From Streptomyces sp. Ru73 (GTDB lineage: Bacteria; Actinomycetota; Actinomycetes; Streptomycetales; Streptomycetaceae), in assembly GCF_002920575.1 (NCBI RefSeq), contig NZ_PQSQ01000008.1, positions 62,001 to 126,000 of the forward strand: a stretch of 64,000 nt of DNA, read 5' to 3'. The notes below the pieces were generated by a model. It had not been told where the DNA came from. It was given only the letters and a program-made list of their open reading frames with translations, and made no database searches. The position numbers and the translations under genes were made by a program. Below are positions 40,186-48,617 of the stretch, piece after piece. The first letter of the stretch is position 1. Every line of letters starts with the position of its first letter.

Positions 40186-41343
40186 GTGACAGCACAGCGC
40201 CGCAGGGGCCTGCGCCCCCTGGCCGCCGCCCTGGCGGTCCTCCCGGGCGTACTGGTCCTCGCGTCCTGCGGCTCCGGCGAGCCGAAGTCGGACGGGTCGT
40301 CCAGCGCCTCGGGCCCGTCGGCTTCCGGCTCCCGCACCGCCTCGCCCGGCTCCGCGGCGCAGTGCGGCAAGGCCGCGACGGTACGGGCCTCCGGCTCGAC
40401 CGCGCAGCACCACGCGATGCGGTTCTGGATCAGGAACTTCGAGAAGCGCTGCCACGGCACGCGGATCGACTACGAGGCGTCCGGCTCCGGCGCCGGCCAG
40501 GCGGACTTCCTCGGCGGCCGCACCGCCTTCGCCGGCTCGGACTCCGCGCTGCGGCCGGCCCAGGCGGCCCGCGCCAAGAAGGCGTGCGGGAAGGGCGGCC
40601 GCGCCGTCCACCTGCCGATGCTCGGCGGCCCCATCGCGGTCGCCTACAACCTGCCGGGCGTCGACAAGCTCGTACTCGACGGCCGCACGCTCGCCCGGAT
40701 CTTCGACGGCCGGATCACCAAGTGGAACGACCCGGCGATCGCGAAGCTCAACCCGAAGGCCGACCTGCCCGCGACCCCCGTCAAGGCGGTGCACCGCTCC
40801 GACGCCTCCGGAACCACCGACAACTTCACCGCGTATCTGCACGCCGCGGCCCCGGACGACTGGCGGCACCCGCACGGTCAGAAGTGGCCGGCGGAAGGCG
40901 GCACCGCCGCGGGCGGCTCCTCGGAGCTGGCCGGCGAGGTGAAGCAGACCCGCGGCGCCGTCGGGTACGTCGAACTGGCCTACGCGCTCGGCAGGACGCT
41001 CCCCACCGCCGCGATCGACACCGGCGCCGCCGCGCCGGTCGGGGCCACCGTCGTCAACGCCTCGAAGGCGCTCGCCGGCGCGAAGACCACCGGCTCCGGC
41101 GACGACCTGGTCCTCGACCTCGACCACACCACCAAGGCCGCCGGCGCCTACCCGATCGCGATGGTCACGTACGAGATCGTCTGCGACAAGGGCAACAAGG
41201 CGGCGACCTGGCCGGCCACCCGGGCCTTCCTCAACTACACCGCCGGCGCCGAAGGCCAGCAGGACCTCTCCTTCCAGGGCTACGCGACCCTCCCCGCCAA
41301 GGTCATGGACAAGGTGCGCGCCAAGCTCAAGGACCTCTCCTGA
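40186..41343 (+). CDS. Phosphate-binding lipoprotein, PstS family (orphan copy 1)
   Basis: This 385-residue lipoprotein has a basic start, a hydrophobic stretch ending LVLASC (lipobox), and a Ser/Gly-rich linker. The binding domain begins VRASGSTAQHHAMRFW and has SGSGAGQADFL, GPIAVAYNLPGVDKLVL, RIFDGRITKWNDPAIAKLNP and HRSDASGTTDNFTAYL, all PstS hallmarks. It binds phosphate outside the membrane. No pstC, pstA or pstB genes follow, so it must use a transporter encoded elsewhere or act as a scavenger or sensor. GTG start with AGGAG ten bases before. A hairpin terminator follows. Confidence 0.88.
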   Translation: MTAQRRRGLRPLAAALAVLPGVLVLASCGSGEPKSDGSSSASGPSASGSRTASPGSAAQCGKAATVRASGSTAQHHAMRFWIRNFEKRCHGTRIDYEASGSGAGQADFLGGRTAFAGSDSALRPAQAARAKKACGKGGRAVHLPMLGGPIAVAYNLPGVDKLVLDGRTLARIFDGRITKWNDPAIAKLNPKADLPATPVKAVHRSDASGTTDNFTAYLHAAAPDDWRHPHGQKWPAEGGTAAGGSSELAGEVKQTRGAVGYVELAYALGRTLPTAAIDTGAAAPVGATVVNASKALAGAKTTGSGDDLVLDLDHTTKAAGAYPIAMVTYEIVCDKGNKAATWPATRAFLNYTAGAEGQQDLSFQGYATLPAKVMDKVRAKLKDLS

Positions 41344-41370
41344 GCAGCGCCCCTTCCTGATGGACACCCC

Positions 41371-41402
41371 GCCGGGCACGGCGGTCATGGCCGTGCCCCG
41401 GC
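41371..41402 (+). terminator. Hairpin terminator after pstS copy 1
   Basis: GCCGGGCACGGC pairs with GCCGTGCCCCGGC around a short loop, with one bulged base. It lies 28 bp after the stop codon. Confidence 0.65.
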
Positions 41403-41783
41403 ATCACCCCTGACCTGGGAAATCGATCGCGGCGGACGGTCTGCGGTTCCCGTAGTGAGCGGCGTGTGTGCAGCCGCCCCTCACTCCCGCACGCCTCTCG
41501 CCTGCGGATCGAAGGTATGCGCTGGGTTCTGCCCGCACTTTCTAACGCCATCGCGCCGTTTCGGCACCGACGGCTCTATGTTCAGCCACTGTCGACTTTT
41601 GCGGAAAGCGCACTCACGTCGCCCGCGGGCAACGGATTCCGTATGACGCAGGCCCTTGACGCTCCGGATCTCGTCGGGCTTCTATGTCGGCCGGGAGCAC
41701 ATCGGAAGCACTGATTCAGCCGTCCACGGAGGCGATACCGCTCCCGACCGCACATGCCACACCCAGTCGATCGGAACCGCTGC
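41403..41783. other. Spacer upstream of APC permease
   Basis: The 380 bp contain no supported gene. A possible promoter is TTGACG at 41656-41661 and TTCTAT at 41680-41685 with 18 bases between them. The part around 41570-41640 is clearly less GC-rich than the surroundings. I could not recognise a riboswitch. Confidence 0.4.
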
Positions 41784-43223
41784 ATGACCGACATCCTCAG
41801 CCAGCCACCCGCGGGCGACCGCCTCGACGCGCCCGGCGCCGACGCCCGCCCTGCCGACGCCCCCGCTCCGGACGGTGCGCGCACACTCAAGCGCTCGATC
41901 GGCGTCGTCGGCGGCACCCTGCTGACCCTGTCCTGCGTCACGCCCGCCTCCACGCTCTTCGTGGTGGTGCCGGACCTCTTCGCCGACCTGGGCACCGCCA
42001 CCGCGCTGACCATCGCGATCGGTTCCGTCCTCTGCATCGCGGTGGCCTTCTGCTACTCGGAGCTGGGCACGCTCATACCGAGCGCCGGCGGCGAGTACGC
42101 GATGGTGTCCACGCTGACCGGGCGGCTGGCCGGCTGGCTGGTGTTCGTCCTCTCGCTGCTGGTCGTGATGATCGTGCCGCCCGTGATCGCCATGGGCACG
42201 GCGGACTACCTCGCCCCCGTCGTGCACATCCCGGCCCCCGTCGCGGGTGCGGCCGTGATGCTGCTCGCCACCCTCGCCGGCCTGCTGGACCTGCGCGCCA
42301 ACGCCTGGATCACCGGCATCTTCCTGGTTCTGGAGGTCATCGCGGCAGGCGTCGTGGCGGTCCTCGGCTTCGCGCACACCGAGCGCGGCGGCTCGGCGCT
42401 CCTGCACGGCACCGTGGCCGGTCCCGGCGGCGTACCCGGCCCGGTCACCGCGCTGCTCATCGTCTCGGGCCTGGCCATCGCGCTCTTCGTCACCCAGGGC
42501 TTCTCCACCGCCGTCTACCTCTCCGAGGAGCTGGAGGACCCGCGCCGCAACGTCGCCCGCACCGTGCTGGCCACCCTGGCGATCTCCACCGCCGTCATCC
42601 TCGTCCCGGTCATCGCCATCACCCTCGGCGCCCCGAGCCTGAAGGCGCTCACCTCCGGCGACATCAGCACCATGGTCATCGCCTGGAGCAACTCGGCGGT
42701 CGGCACCTTCGTCAGCCTCTGCGTCGCCCTGGCGATCATCAACGCCGGGATTGTCATGGTCATCCAGAACTCCCGGGTGCTGTTCGCCTCCGCCCGCGAC
42801 AAGGCATGGCCCCAGCCGGTCAACGACGCACTGTCCCGGCTCGGCCGCTTCGGCTCCCCGTGGGTGGCGACCCTGGTCGTCGGCCTCCCCGGCGCCGCCC
42901 TCTGCTTCGTCAACCTCGACACGCTCTACGGCGTGACCGGCGTCTCGGTCAGCGGCATGTACCTGCTCGTCGCCATCGCCGCGCTCGCGGCCCGGCGCGG
43001 CGCGCACAAGAAGACGGCCGCCTGGCGGATGCCGCTGTGGCCTGCGGTGCCGCTGCTGCTGATCGCGGTCCTGATCTACATCCTCAGCCAGCAGGAGACC
43101 CAGTACCTGCTGTGGACCGGCGGCATCATGGCCGTGGCGACCGTGTACTGGGCGTGCTACCTCCGCCCCCGCCGGGAGACCCACTGGCTGGTGACCCTCC
43201 CCGAGGACGCCGTCACCGAGTAA
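41784..43223 (+). CDS. APC-family amino acid/amine permease
   Basis: This 479-residue membrane protein has about twelve helices after a 35-residue cytoplasmic tail. The first helix reads VVGGTLLTLSCVTPASTLFVV, followed by GTLIPSAGGEYAMVS, the APC helix-3 motif, and QGFSTAVYLSEELEDPRRNVARTV, the central loop of the family. Amino acid, amine or polyamine uptake by proton symport is likely. I chose ATG 41784 because the alternative ATG 41754 has no nearby ribosome-binding site. A TetR gene follows 162 bp downstream and may regulate it. Confidence 0.85.
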   Translation: MTDILSQPPAGDRLDAPGADARPADAPAPDGARTLKRSIGVVGGTLLTLSCVTPASTLFVVVPDLFADLGTATALTIAIGSVLCIAVAFCYSELGTLIPSAGGEYAMVSTLTGRLAGWLVFVLSLLVVMIVPPVIAMGTADYLAPVVHIPAPVAGAAVMLLATLAGLLDLRANAWITGIFLVLEVIAAGVVAVLGFAHTERGGSALLHGTVAGPGGVPGPVTALLIVSGLAIALFVTQGFSTAVYLSEELEDPRRNVARTVLATLAISTAVILVPVIAITLGAPSLKALTSGDISTMVIAWSNSAVGTFVSLCVALAIINAGIVMVIQNSRVLFASARDKAWPQPVNDALSRLGRFGSPWVATLVVGLPGAALCFVNLDTLYGVTGVSVSGMYLLVAIAALAARRGAHKKTAAWRMPLWPAVPLLLIAVLIYILSQQETQYLLWTGGIMAVATVYWACYLRPRRETHWLVTLPEDAVTE

Positions 43224-43385
43224 CTAGCCTGTCTGCCAGTAATCCTGACGGCGAGTCAGGGAGGTGTGGACATCCCTGGGCGGACCGGAAGACGATCCCG
43301 GCCCGCCCAGAGGCGTGTCCCACCGCCTATCGTCGACCCCGAGACGCCGTTCAAGGAGACCTGAGGCAGAGGAAGGCCCGGCCCG

Positions 43386-44111
43386 TTGCGCACACCGACC
43401 CGACGCGACCGACTGCGCGTCCAGATGTCCGAAGACGTACGGGCCGCAGCGCGCGAGATCATCACCGGCGAGGGGGTGGAAGCCCTCTCCCTCGCCGAGA
43501 TCGCCCGCCGGGTCGGGGTCACCCCGGCAGCGCTGTACCGCCACTTCGACGGCCTGGCCGACATCGTCCGGCACACCGCGCGGGACATCGTCACCGAGCT
43601 CACGGCCGAGCTGCAGGCCGCGGTCGACGCGGAGGAGGAGACCGACTACGCGGCCCGGACGATCGCACCGTCCCGGGTCTTCCGCCGCTGGTCCCTGGCC
43701 CACCGGCAGGAGTTCAGCCTGCTGTTCGGGACGCCGACGACGGCGGCCGGTGACGCGCACCGGGACATGACCAGCGGCTGGGTGCGGGACCTCGCCGGGG
43801 TGTGGGGCCGGGTGTTCATGCAGCTCTGGGCCGCCCGCCCGTACCCCGTCCGGCCGGACGAGGAGCTGGACCCGCGGCTGCGGCAGCAGCTGGCGGACTA
43901 CCGCACCGCCACCGGGGTCGACATCCCCCTGGGTGCCCTGGTCGTGATGCTCTCCTGCTGGCGGTCGATCTACGGCCAGGTCGCGCTGGAGGTCTTCGAC
44001 CACTTCGCGCCGCTGGTGCCCGACCAGGAGCCGATGTTCGAGCTGCTGATGCAGGAGCTGATGGCCCGGATGGGGCTCGGCGAGGACTACCGGCCGCCCG
44101 CCGCGGAGTAG
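43386..44111 (+). CDS. TetR-family transcriptional regulator
   Basis: This 241-residue protein has the N-terminal helix-turn-helix VEALSLAEIARRVGVTPAALYRHFDG at about residues 31-55 and a helical ligand domain. The C-terminal part (SLLFGTPTTAAGD, LGALVVMLSCWRSIYGQVALEVFDHF) matches the TetR_C_25-like group. The start is a TTG at 43386 with GAGGAAGG about nine bases upstream; an ATG at 43425 lacks such a site. It lies between the permease and an alpha/beta hydrolase, all in the same direction, so either could be its target. Confidence 0.85.
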   Translation: MRTPTRRDRLRVQMSEDVRAAAREIITGEGVEALSLAEIARRVGVTPAALYRHFDGLADIVRHTARDIVTELTAELQAAVDAEEETDYAARTIAPSRVFRRWSLAHRQEFSLLFGTPTTAAGDAHRDMTSGWVRDLAGVWGRVFMQLWAARPYPVRPDEELDPRLRQQLADYRTATGVDIPLGALVVMLSCWRSIYGQVALEVFDHFAPLVPDQEPMFELLMQELMARMGLGEDYRPPAAE

Positions 44112-44193
44112 GCCACCGGTTTCCGATCCGCGCTGTGTGGAACGCGTCTGTGCACGGAGAGACGCGAGAACACAGCGAGAGGAAGGTGGCGCC

Positions 44194-45114
44194 GTGCCCA
44201 GCTTGAGCAGTCGGGCCCTGCTGCTCGTCGCCTCGGCGTTGGGGCACAAGATGGGGTACCGCGACCTGGACGAGGTCCGGCGGAAGGTCGAGAAGCAGCA
44301 GCGGCGGCCCGCCGCCTTCGGGCCGCCCCGGCGGCTGGACCGGCACTGCCGGGTGACCGCCCACTTCCGGCACGGCTGGCCCTGCTACGAGGTCGCCCCG
44401 CGGGACGCGGCCGCACGGGTGCAGGTGCTGTACCTGCACGGCGGTGCCTACATCGAGGAGATCGGCGACAACCACTGGAACCTGATCGAGCAGCTCGCGA
44501 CCACGGGGGCGGCCCGCGTGGTCGTCCCGGTGCACCCGCTCGCGCCGCGCGGCACGGCCTCCGCGGTCGTCCCCGACCTCACCGCGCTGGCGGGCCGGCT
44601 CACCGGGGACGGCGAGCTCCCCACCGTGTTCATGGGCGACTCGGCCGGCGGCGGACTGTCCGTCACGCTGGCGCAGCGGCTGCGGGACACCGGCGGCACC
44701 CCGCCGGCCGAGCTGGTGCTGATCTCGCCCTGGCTGGACGCCGTACTGGACAACCCGGGCATCGAGCCTCTGCAGCCGCACGATCCGATGCTGGGCGTGG
44801 AGGCGCTGCGGTACTGCGGCTCCCTGTGGGCCGGCGAGCTGGACCTCGCCCACCCGTGGGTGAGCCCGGTACGCGGCAGCCTGGCGGGGCTGCCCCGTAC
44901 GACGGTGTTCGCCGGCACCCGTGACATCCTCACCGCCGACGCCCGCGGCTTCCGCGACCGGGCGAGCGCCGAGGGGGTCGACGTGGACTTCACCGAGGAG
45001 CCGGGACAGATCCACGTCTATCCGCTCTGGCCCACGCCCGAGGCCCACCGCGCCCGCCGCCACCTGCTCGCGACCCTGCCGGCCCGCGCCGAGGCGCCGC
45101 TGGCCGGACGCTGA
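44194..45114 (+). CDS. Alpha/beta hydrolase (hormone-sensitive lipase family)
   Basis: This 306-residue esterase has the oxyanion motif YLHGGAYIEE, the nucleophile elbow FMGDSAGGGLSV, an acid in FAGTRDILTADA and the catalytic His in PGQIHVYPLW. These define family IV (HSL-like) esterases that hydrolyse short acyl esters. There is no signal peptide. The start is GTG 44194 with GAGGAAGG just upstream. It follows the TetR gene with an 82-bp gap and may be co-regulated with it. Confidence 0.88.
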   Translation: MPSLSSRALLLVASALGHKMGYRDLDEVRRKVEKQQRRPAAFGPPRRLDRHCRVTAHFRHGWPCYEVAPRDAAARVQVLYLHGGAYIEEIGDNHWNLIEQLATTGAARVVVPVHPLAPRGTASAVVPDLTALAGRLTGDGELPTVFMGDSAGGGLSVTLAQRLRDTGGTPPAELVLISPWLDAVLDNPGIEPLQPHDPMLGVEALRYCGSLWAGELDLAHPWVSPVRGSLAGLPRTTVFAGTRDILTADARGFRDRASAEGVDVDFTEEPGQIHVYPLWPTPEAHRARRHLLATLPARAEAPLAGR

Positions 45115-45205
45115 GCCGACGCGCGGCGGCCGGGGCGGCCGCACGTCGGTCAACGGCGCGACCGGGCCGGGGTTCCAGCGGGCGGCGGCCCGGCGGCGCG
45201 ACCGC

Positions 45206-46327
45206 TCAGCTCAGCGTGCGCAGCATCGAGGCGTCGAACGGTACGAGCTCGTCGGTACGCCCCTCGAAGATCTTCGCGGCCCACTCCGGGTCGCCGAGCA
45301 GCGCCCGGCCCACGGCCACGAGGTCGAACTCGTCACGCTCCATCCGGTCCAGCAGCCGGTCGATGCCCGCCACGCCGGCCTGCTCGCCCTTGAACGCCTG
45401 GATGAACTCGTTGTCGAGGCCGACGGAGCCGACGGTGACCGTCGGACGGCCGGACAGCTTCTTCACCCAGCCGGCGAGGTTGAGGTCCGAGTCCTCGAAC
45501 TCCGGCAGCCAGTAGCGGCGCGTCGAGGCGTGGAAGGCGCTGACGCCCGCCGCGGTGAGCGGCGCGACGATGGCGTCCAGCTCCTCGGGGGTGTCGGCGA
45601 GCCTGGCCTCGTAGTTGTTCATCTTCCACTGCGACATCCGGAAGAGGATGGGGAAGTCCGCCGAGACCGCGGCGCGGCAGGCCGCGACGATCTCAGCGGC
45701 GAAGCGGGTACGGGCCGCCAGGTCGCCGCCGTAGCCGTCGGTGCGCCGGTTGGTGCCGGACCACAGGAACTGGTCGATGAGGTAACCGTGCGCGCCGTGC
45801 AGCTCGATGCCGTCGAAGCCGATGCGCTCGGCCTCGGCCGCGGCCTTGGCGAACGCCGCGATCACGTCGTCGAGGTCCTGCTGCGTCATGGCGTGGCCGG
45901 ACGGCGTGCCGTCGAGGGCCAGGCCGGACGGACCGGACGGCGGGGCGTCCGGGAAGGGCGGCGCGCCCGCCTCGCGCGCCATGCCCACGTGCCACAGCTG
46001 CGGCATGATCGTCCCGCCGGCCGCGTGCACCGCCGCCACGACCCGCTCCCAGCCGGCCAGCGCGTCCTCGCCGTGGAAGCGGGGGACGGCGCCACTGGTG
46101 CCGGCGGCCGGGTGGTCGACGTACGTGCCCTCGGTGATGATCAGGCCGACGCGGCCCGCCGCCCGGCGCGCGTAGTACTCGGCGACGTCCGCGCCCGGCA
46201 CGCCGCCCGGCGAGAACTCGCGGGTCATCGGCGCCATGGCGATGCGGTTCGGCACGGTGAGCCCGCCCAGGGAGAAGGGGCGGGAGAGCACCTCGGCCGC
46301 CCGGGCGGCGCGGTCGCTGGATGTCAC
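45206..46327 (-). CDS. NADH:flavin oxidoreductase, Old Yellow Enzyme family
   Basis: This 373-residue FMN enzyme has NRIAMAPMTREFSPGG at the N-terminus, the substrate-binding pair in IELHGAHGYLIDQFLW, GGDLAARTRFAAEIV and the C-terminal VAVGRALLGDPEWAAK. It reduces activated C=C bonds with NAD(P)H. The protein is in the class-II or thermophilic-like subset by length. The start is GTG 46327 because GAGGAG lies seven bases before it. It is downstream of the nucleosidase gene on the same strand, but a repeat-rich 218-bp gap makes a shared transcript uncertain. Confidence 0.88.
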   Translation of the reverse strand: MTSSDRAARAAEVLSRPFSLGGLTVPNRIAMAPMTREFSPGGVPGADVAEYYARRAAGRVGLIITEGTYVDHPAAGTSGAVPRFHGEDALAGWERVVAAVHAAGGTIMPQLWHVGMAREAGAPPFPDAPPSGPSGLALDGTPSGHAMTQQDLDDVIAAFAKAAAEAERIGFDGIELHGAHGYLIDQFLWSGTNRRTDGYGGDLAARTRFAAEIVAACRAAVSADFPILFRMSQWKMNNYEARLADTPEELDAIVAPLTAAGVSAFHASTRRYWLPEFEDSDLNLAGWVKKLSGRPTVTVGSVGLDNEFIQAFKGEQAGVAGIDRLLDRMERDEFDLVAVGRALLGDPEWAAKIFEGRTDELVPFDASMLRTLS

Positions 46328-46474
46328 GTGGGTTCTCCTCGGTAGGAAAGAGCTTGGGAGAACGCCGCCGGTGGGCGGACGTTCCGCTGTACGGAACACC
46401 GCCAACCGGAGCCAGCATCCGCTTATCGGCGTGGCCTTCGTCACAGCGCGCGCCCGTGAGGAGCCGCGGGCACT

Positions 46475-46548
46475 TCAGGGCGGGCGCCTGAGGACGGGCG
46501 CATCAGGAAGGGCGCCATCAGGGCGGGTCCCTCAGGACGGGTGGCTCA
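46475..46548. repeat. 14-15-bp degenerate tandem repeat following nucleosidase stop codon
   Basis: Five units of the form TCAGGRCGGGYGCC (plus strand; starts at 46475, 46489, 46503, 46518 and 46532) run directly into the TCA at 46546, which is the reverse complement of the stop codon of the nucleosidase gene. On the coding strand most units therefore end in TGA. Confidence 0.75.
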
Positions 46549-47142
46549 GCTGCCTGCCGCCGGGACGTTCTCCGCCGCCCAGGCCGCCAGCTCGCGGGCG
46601 CAGGCCGTCACCGTCTCCTGCCACGTCCGGTCGGCACCGTCGCCCGCCTCGTCGCTGACGTGCTTGACGAGCCGGACCGGCACGCCCGCCTGCTGCGCGA
46701 CGTGCGCCAGCGCGTAACCCTCCATGTCCACCAGCGCGGCCCGCGCCGCCAGCCGGTCCCGGGCGGCGTCGTCGGCGATGAAGGAGTCGCCGGTGGCGAG
46801 CACCGGTCCGCCCCGGTCGGCCAGGTCCAGCGGCGCGCCCGTGGTCTCGCCCGTCAGCGTCGCCAGCAGCTCGCTGTCCAGGTCGTGCTGGATCACGGAG
46901 CTGATCACATGGGTGCCCCGCAGGCCCGGGCGCAGCGCGCCGGCCGTGCCGAGGTTGACGATGCCGGAGGGGCGGGTGCCGCGCGCCAGTACGGTGGCGA
47001 GCGCGGTGGCCGCGTTGACCTTGCCCATGCCGGTGAGGAGGACCGGGAGGCCGGCCCCGAGGAACTGCGCCTCCTCCTTGACGGCGACGACGAGCAGCGG
47101 GCGGTCGGCGGCGATCTCACCTATCAGTTCCATGGAGGTCAC
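46546..47142 (-). CDS. MTA/SAH nucleosidase family protein
   Basis: This 198-residue phosphorylase-fold protein lacks the longer form of typical Pfs proteins (about 230). Visible motifs are VVAVKEEAQFL (with the acid/base Glu), GMGKVNAATALATVL, GIVNLGTAGAL and VDMEGYALAHVAQQAGVPVRLVKHVSDEAG, which contains the ribose-binding Met-Glu and the catalytic Asp. It would cleave adenine or another base from a nucleoside such as methylthioadenosine. GTG 47142 has GAGG six bases upstream. Divergent from the ROK gene. Confidence 0.8.
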   Translation of the reverse strand: MTSMELIGEIAADRPLLVVAVKEEAQFLGAGLPVLLTGMGKVNAATALATVLARGTRPSGIVNLGTAGALRPGLRGTHVISSVIQHDLDSELLATLTGETTGAPLDLADRGGPVLATGDSFIADDAARDRLAARAALVDMEGYALAHVAQQAGVPVRLVKHVSDEAGDGADRTWQETVTACARELAAWAAENVPAAGS

Positions 47143-47305
47143 GTTAGCCTCAGCAGCCTCAGCGGTGGCGAGCGGGGCCCGCGGTAACCCGGGTCGGGCA
47201 GCGCGCGGTCAGTCGGGCAGCACTTCCGCGCACGCGCGGTCAGCGGGCACGCCGGCGATAGGGTGAGCGACGTCAGCAACGATCGTGGCGCGTACGAGGG
47301 GCGGC

Positions 47306-48502
47306 ATGGACATCCGCAGGGGACCCGGCGGGCTCGGCCGCGCCGCACTGCCGAGCATGACGCTGCTGCGGGAACTCACCGACCGGATCGTGCTGGACAC
47401 GGTGTTCGAGCGGGCGCCCCTCACCCGTGCCGAGATCGCCCAGGTGACCGGCATCTCCAAGACCACCGTCTCCGAGGCGGTACGCCGTCTGGAGGGCGCT
47501 GGCCTGCTGCTGCCGGCCGGTGCGCAGACGGGCCGGCAGGGCCGGGTCGGTACGTACTACAAGGTGGCAGCCGAGGCCGGCTTCGTCATCGCCGCCGCGC
47601 TGAACTCCACCGAGGTACGGCTGACCGCCGCCGACCTCTTCGGCACGCCCTTCCACGAGACCTCGGCCCCGCCGGCCGGTTCCGGCGACCCGGCGGACGC
47701 GGCCGGCCAGCTGCGCACGATGGTGCGCGACGCGCTCGCCGCCGGCCGGGCCGCGCGCGGCCCGCTGCTCGCGGTGGGCCTCTCCATGGCCAACCCCGTC
47801 GACCCCGAGACCTCGGCGGTCGTCCCGCTGCCCGAAACCCCGCACCCCGCGGGCCTCTTCCGCCCCCGCAAGGCGCTGGCCGGCCTCACCGACGCACCGC
47901 TCCTGGTCGAGAACGACGTCAACCTCGCGGCGCTCGCGGAGCGTTGGCACGGCGCGGCGCGGGAGGCCGACAGCTGCGCGTACGTGCACATCGGTGCGGG
48001 GATGGGCATGGGCCTGGTGATCGGCGACGAACTCGTACGGGGCGCCCGGGGGGTGGCCGGCGAGATCGGCTACCTCGGCGGGAGCCACGGCCGGGCGGGC
48101 GGCCGGCACGGTTTCGCGCGGGCGGTCGCGGAGGGCTTCGCGGCCCCCGGGGAGCCGGAGTCGCGGGGCGCGGCGGCCGTCGAGTCGGCCCGCGCGATCC
48201 TGGACCGGGCGGCCGAGGGTGACGACGCGGCACGGGCCGTGGTGGCGCGCGAGGGGCGCACCATCGGCGAGGCCGTCGCCGCGGTCTGCGCGGTCGTCGA
48301 CCCCGAACTGGTCCTTCTCGGCGGCCCCATCGGCGCCCACCCCGCGCTGCTGGAACCGGTCCGCGACACGGTCGCCGACCTCGCGCCGCTGAGCCCGCCG
48401 GTGCGGACCGGCACGCTGGGCGAGGACGCGTCCCTCCGGGGCGCCCTGGCCCTGGCGGTGCACCGCGGCCGCACGGACCTGTGGTCCCGCGCGAACGGCT
48501 GA
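47306..48502 (+). CDS. ROK-family transcriptional regulator
   Basis: This 398-residue protein has an N-terminal winged helix (LTRAEIAQVTGISKTTVSEAVRRLEGAGLL, residues 35-65) and a ROK sugar-sensing domain: LLAVGLSMANPVDPET, VENDVNLAALAERW and HIGAGMGMGLVIGDEL. The usual ATP motif DxGxT and the Cys-rich zinc motif of ROK kinases are absent, so it is a pure regulator. It probably responds to a sugar or phosphosugar. No sugar genes lie immediately next to it; the target could be itself or a distant operon. Confidence 0.85.
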   Translation: MDIRRGPGGLGRAALPSMTLLRELTDRIVLDTVFERAPLTRAEIAQVTGISKTTVSEAVRRLEGAGLLLPAGAQTGRQGRVGTYYKVAAEAGFVIAAALNSTEVRLTAADLFGTPFHETSAPPAGSGDPADAAGQLRTMVRDALAAGRAARGPLLAVGLSMANPVDPETSAVVPLPETPHPAGLFRPRKALAGLTDAPLLVENDVNLAALAERWHGAAREADSCAYVHIGAGMGMGLVIGDELVRGARGVAGEIGYLGGSHGRAGGRHGFARAVAEGFAAPGEPESRGAAAVESARAILDRAAEGDDAARAVVAREGRTIGEAVAAVCAVVDPELVLLGGPIGAHPALLEPVRDTVADLAPLSPPVRTGTLGEDASLRGALALAVHRGRTDLWSRANG

Positions 48503-48529
48503 CCCGCACCCGGCACGCGGAATCCGGCC

Positions 48530-48583
48530 GTATTCGGAATACCCACCGCCGCCGTTGACGCTGCCGGAACGCCGCAGTACAAG
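48530..48583 (+). promoter_or_regulatory. Palindrome and possible promoter upstream of the TTA-containing gene
   Basis: GTATTCGGAATAC (48530-48542) is a perfect inverted repeat. Twelve bases later TTGACG (48555-48560) and TACAAG (48578-48583) are spaced by 17 bases, an acceptable vegetative promoter. The palindrome would sit upstream of the -35 box. Confidence 0.4.
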
Positions 48584-48617
48584 ACGATTGCCGCGACTCG
48601 CGAGAGGAGAAGCCGGC

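Noticed and set aside
41455..41714. Small open frames of 63 and 82 codons upstream of the APC permease
   Set aside because: No ribosome-binding site, no family features, and they lie in the probable promoter region.
45110..45123. CGCTGAGCCGACGC at a stop codon as part of a dispersed element
   Set aside because: It is identical to the benE repeat unit start, but one short match in GC-rich sequence can be chance; no flanking similarity follows.
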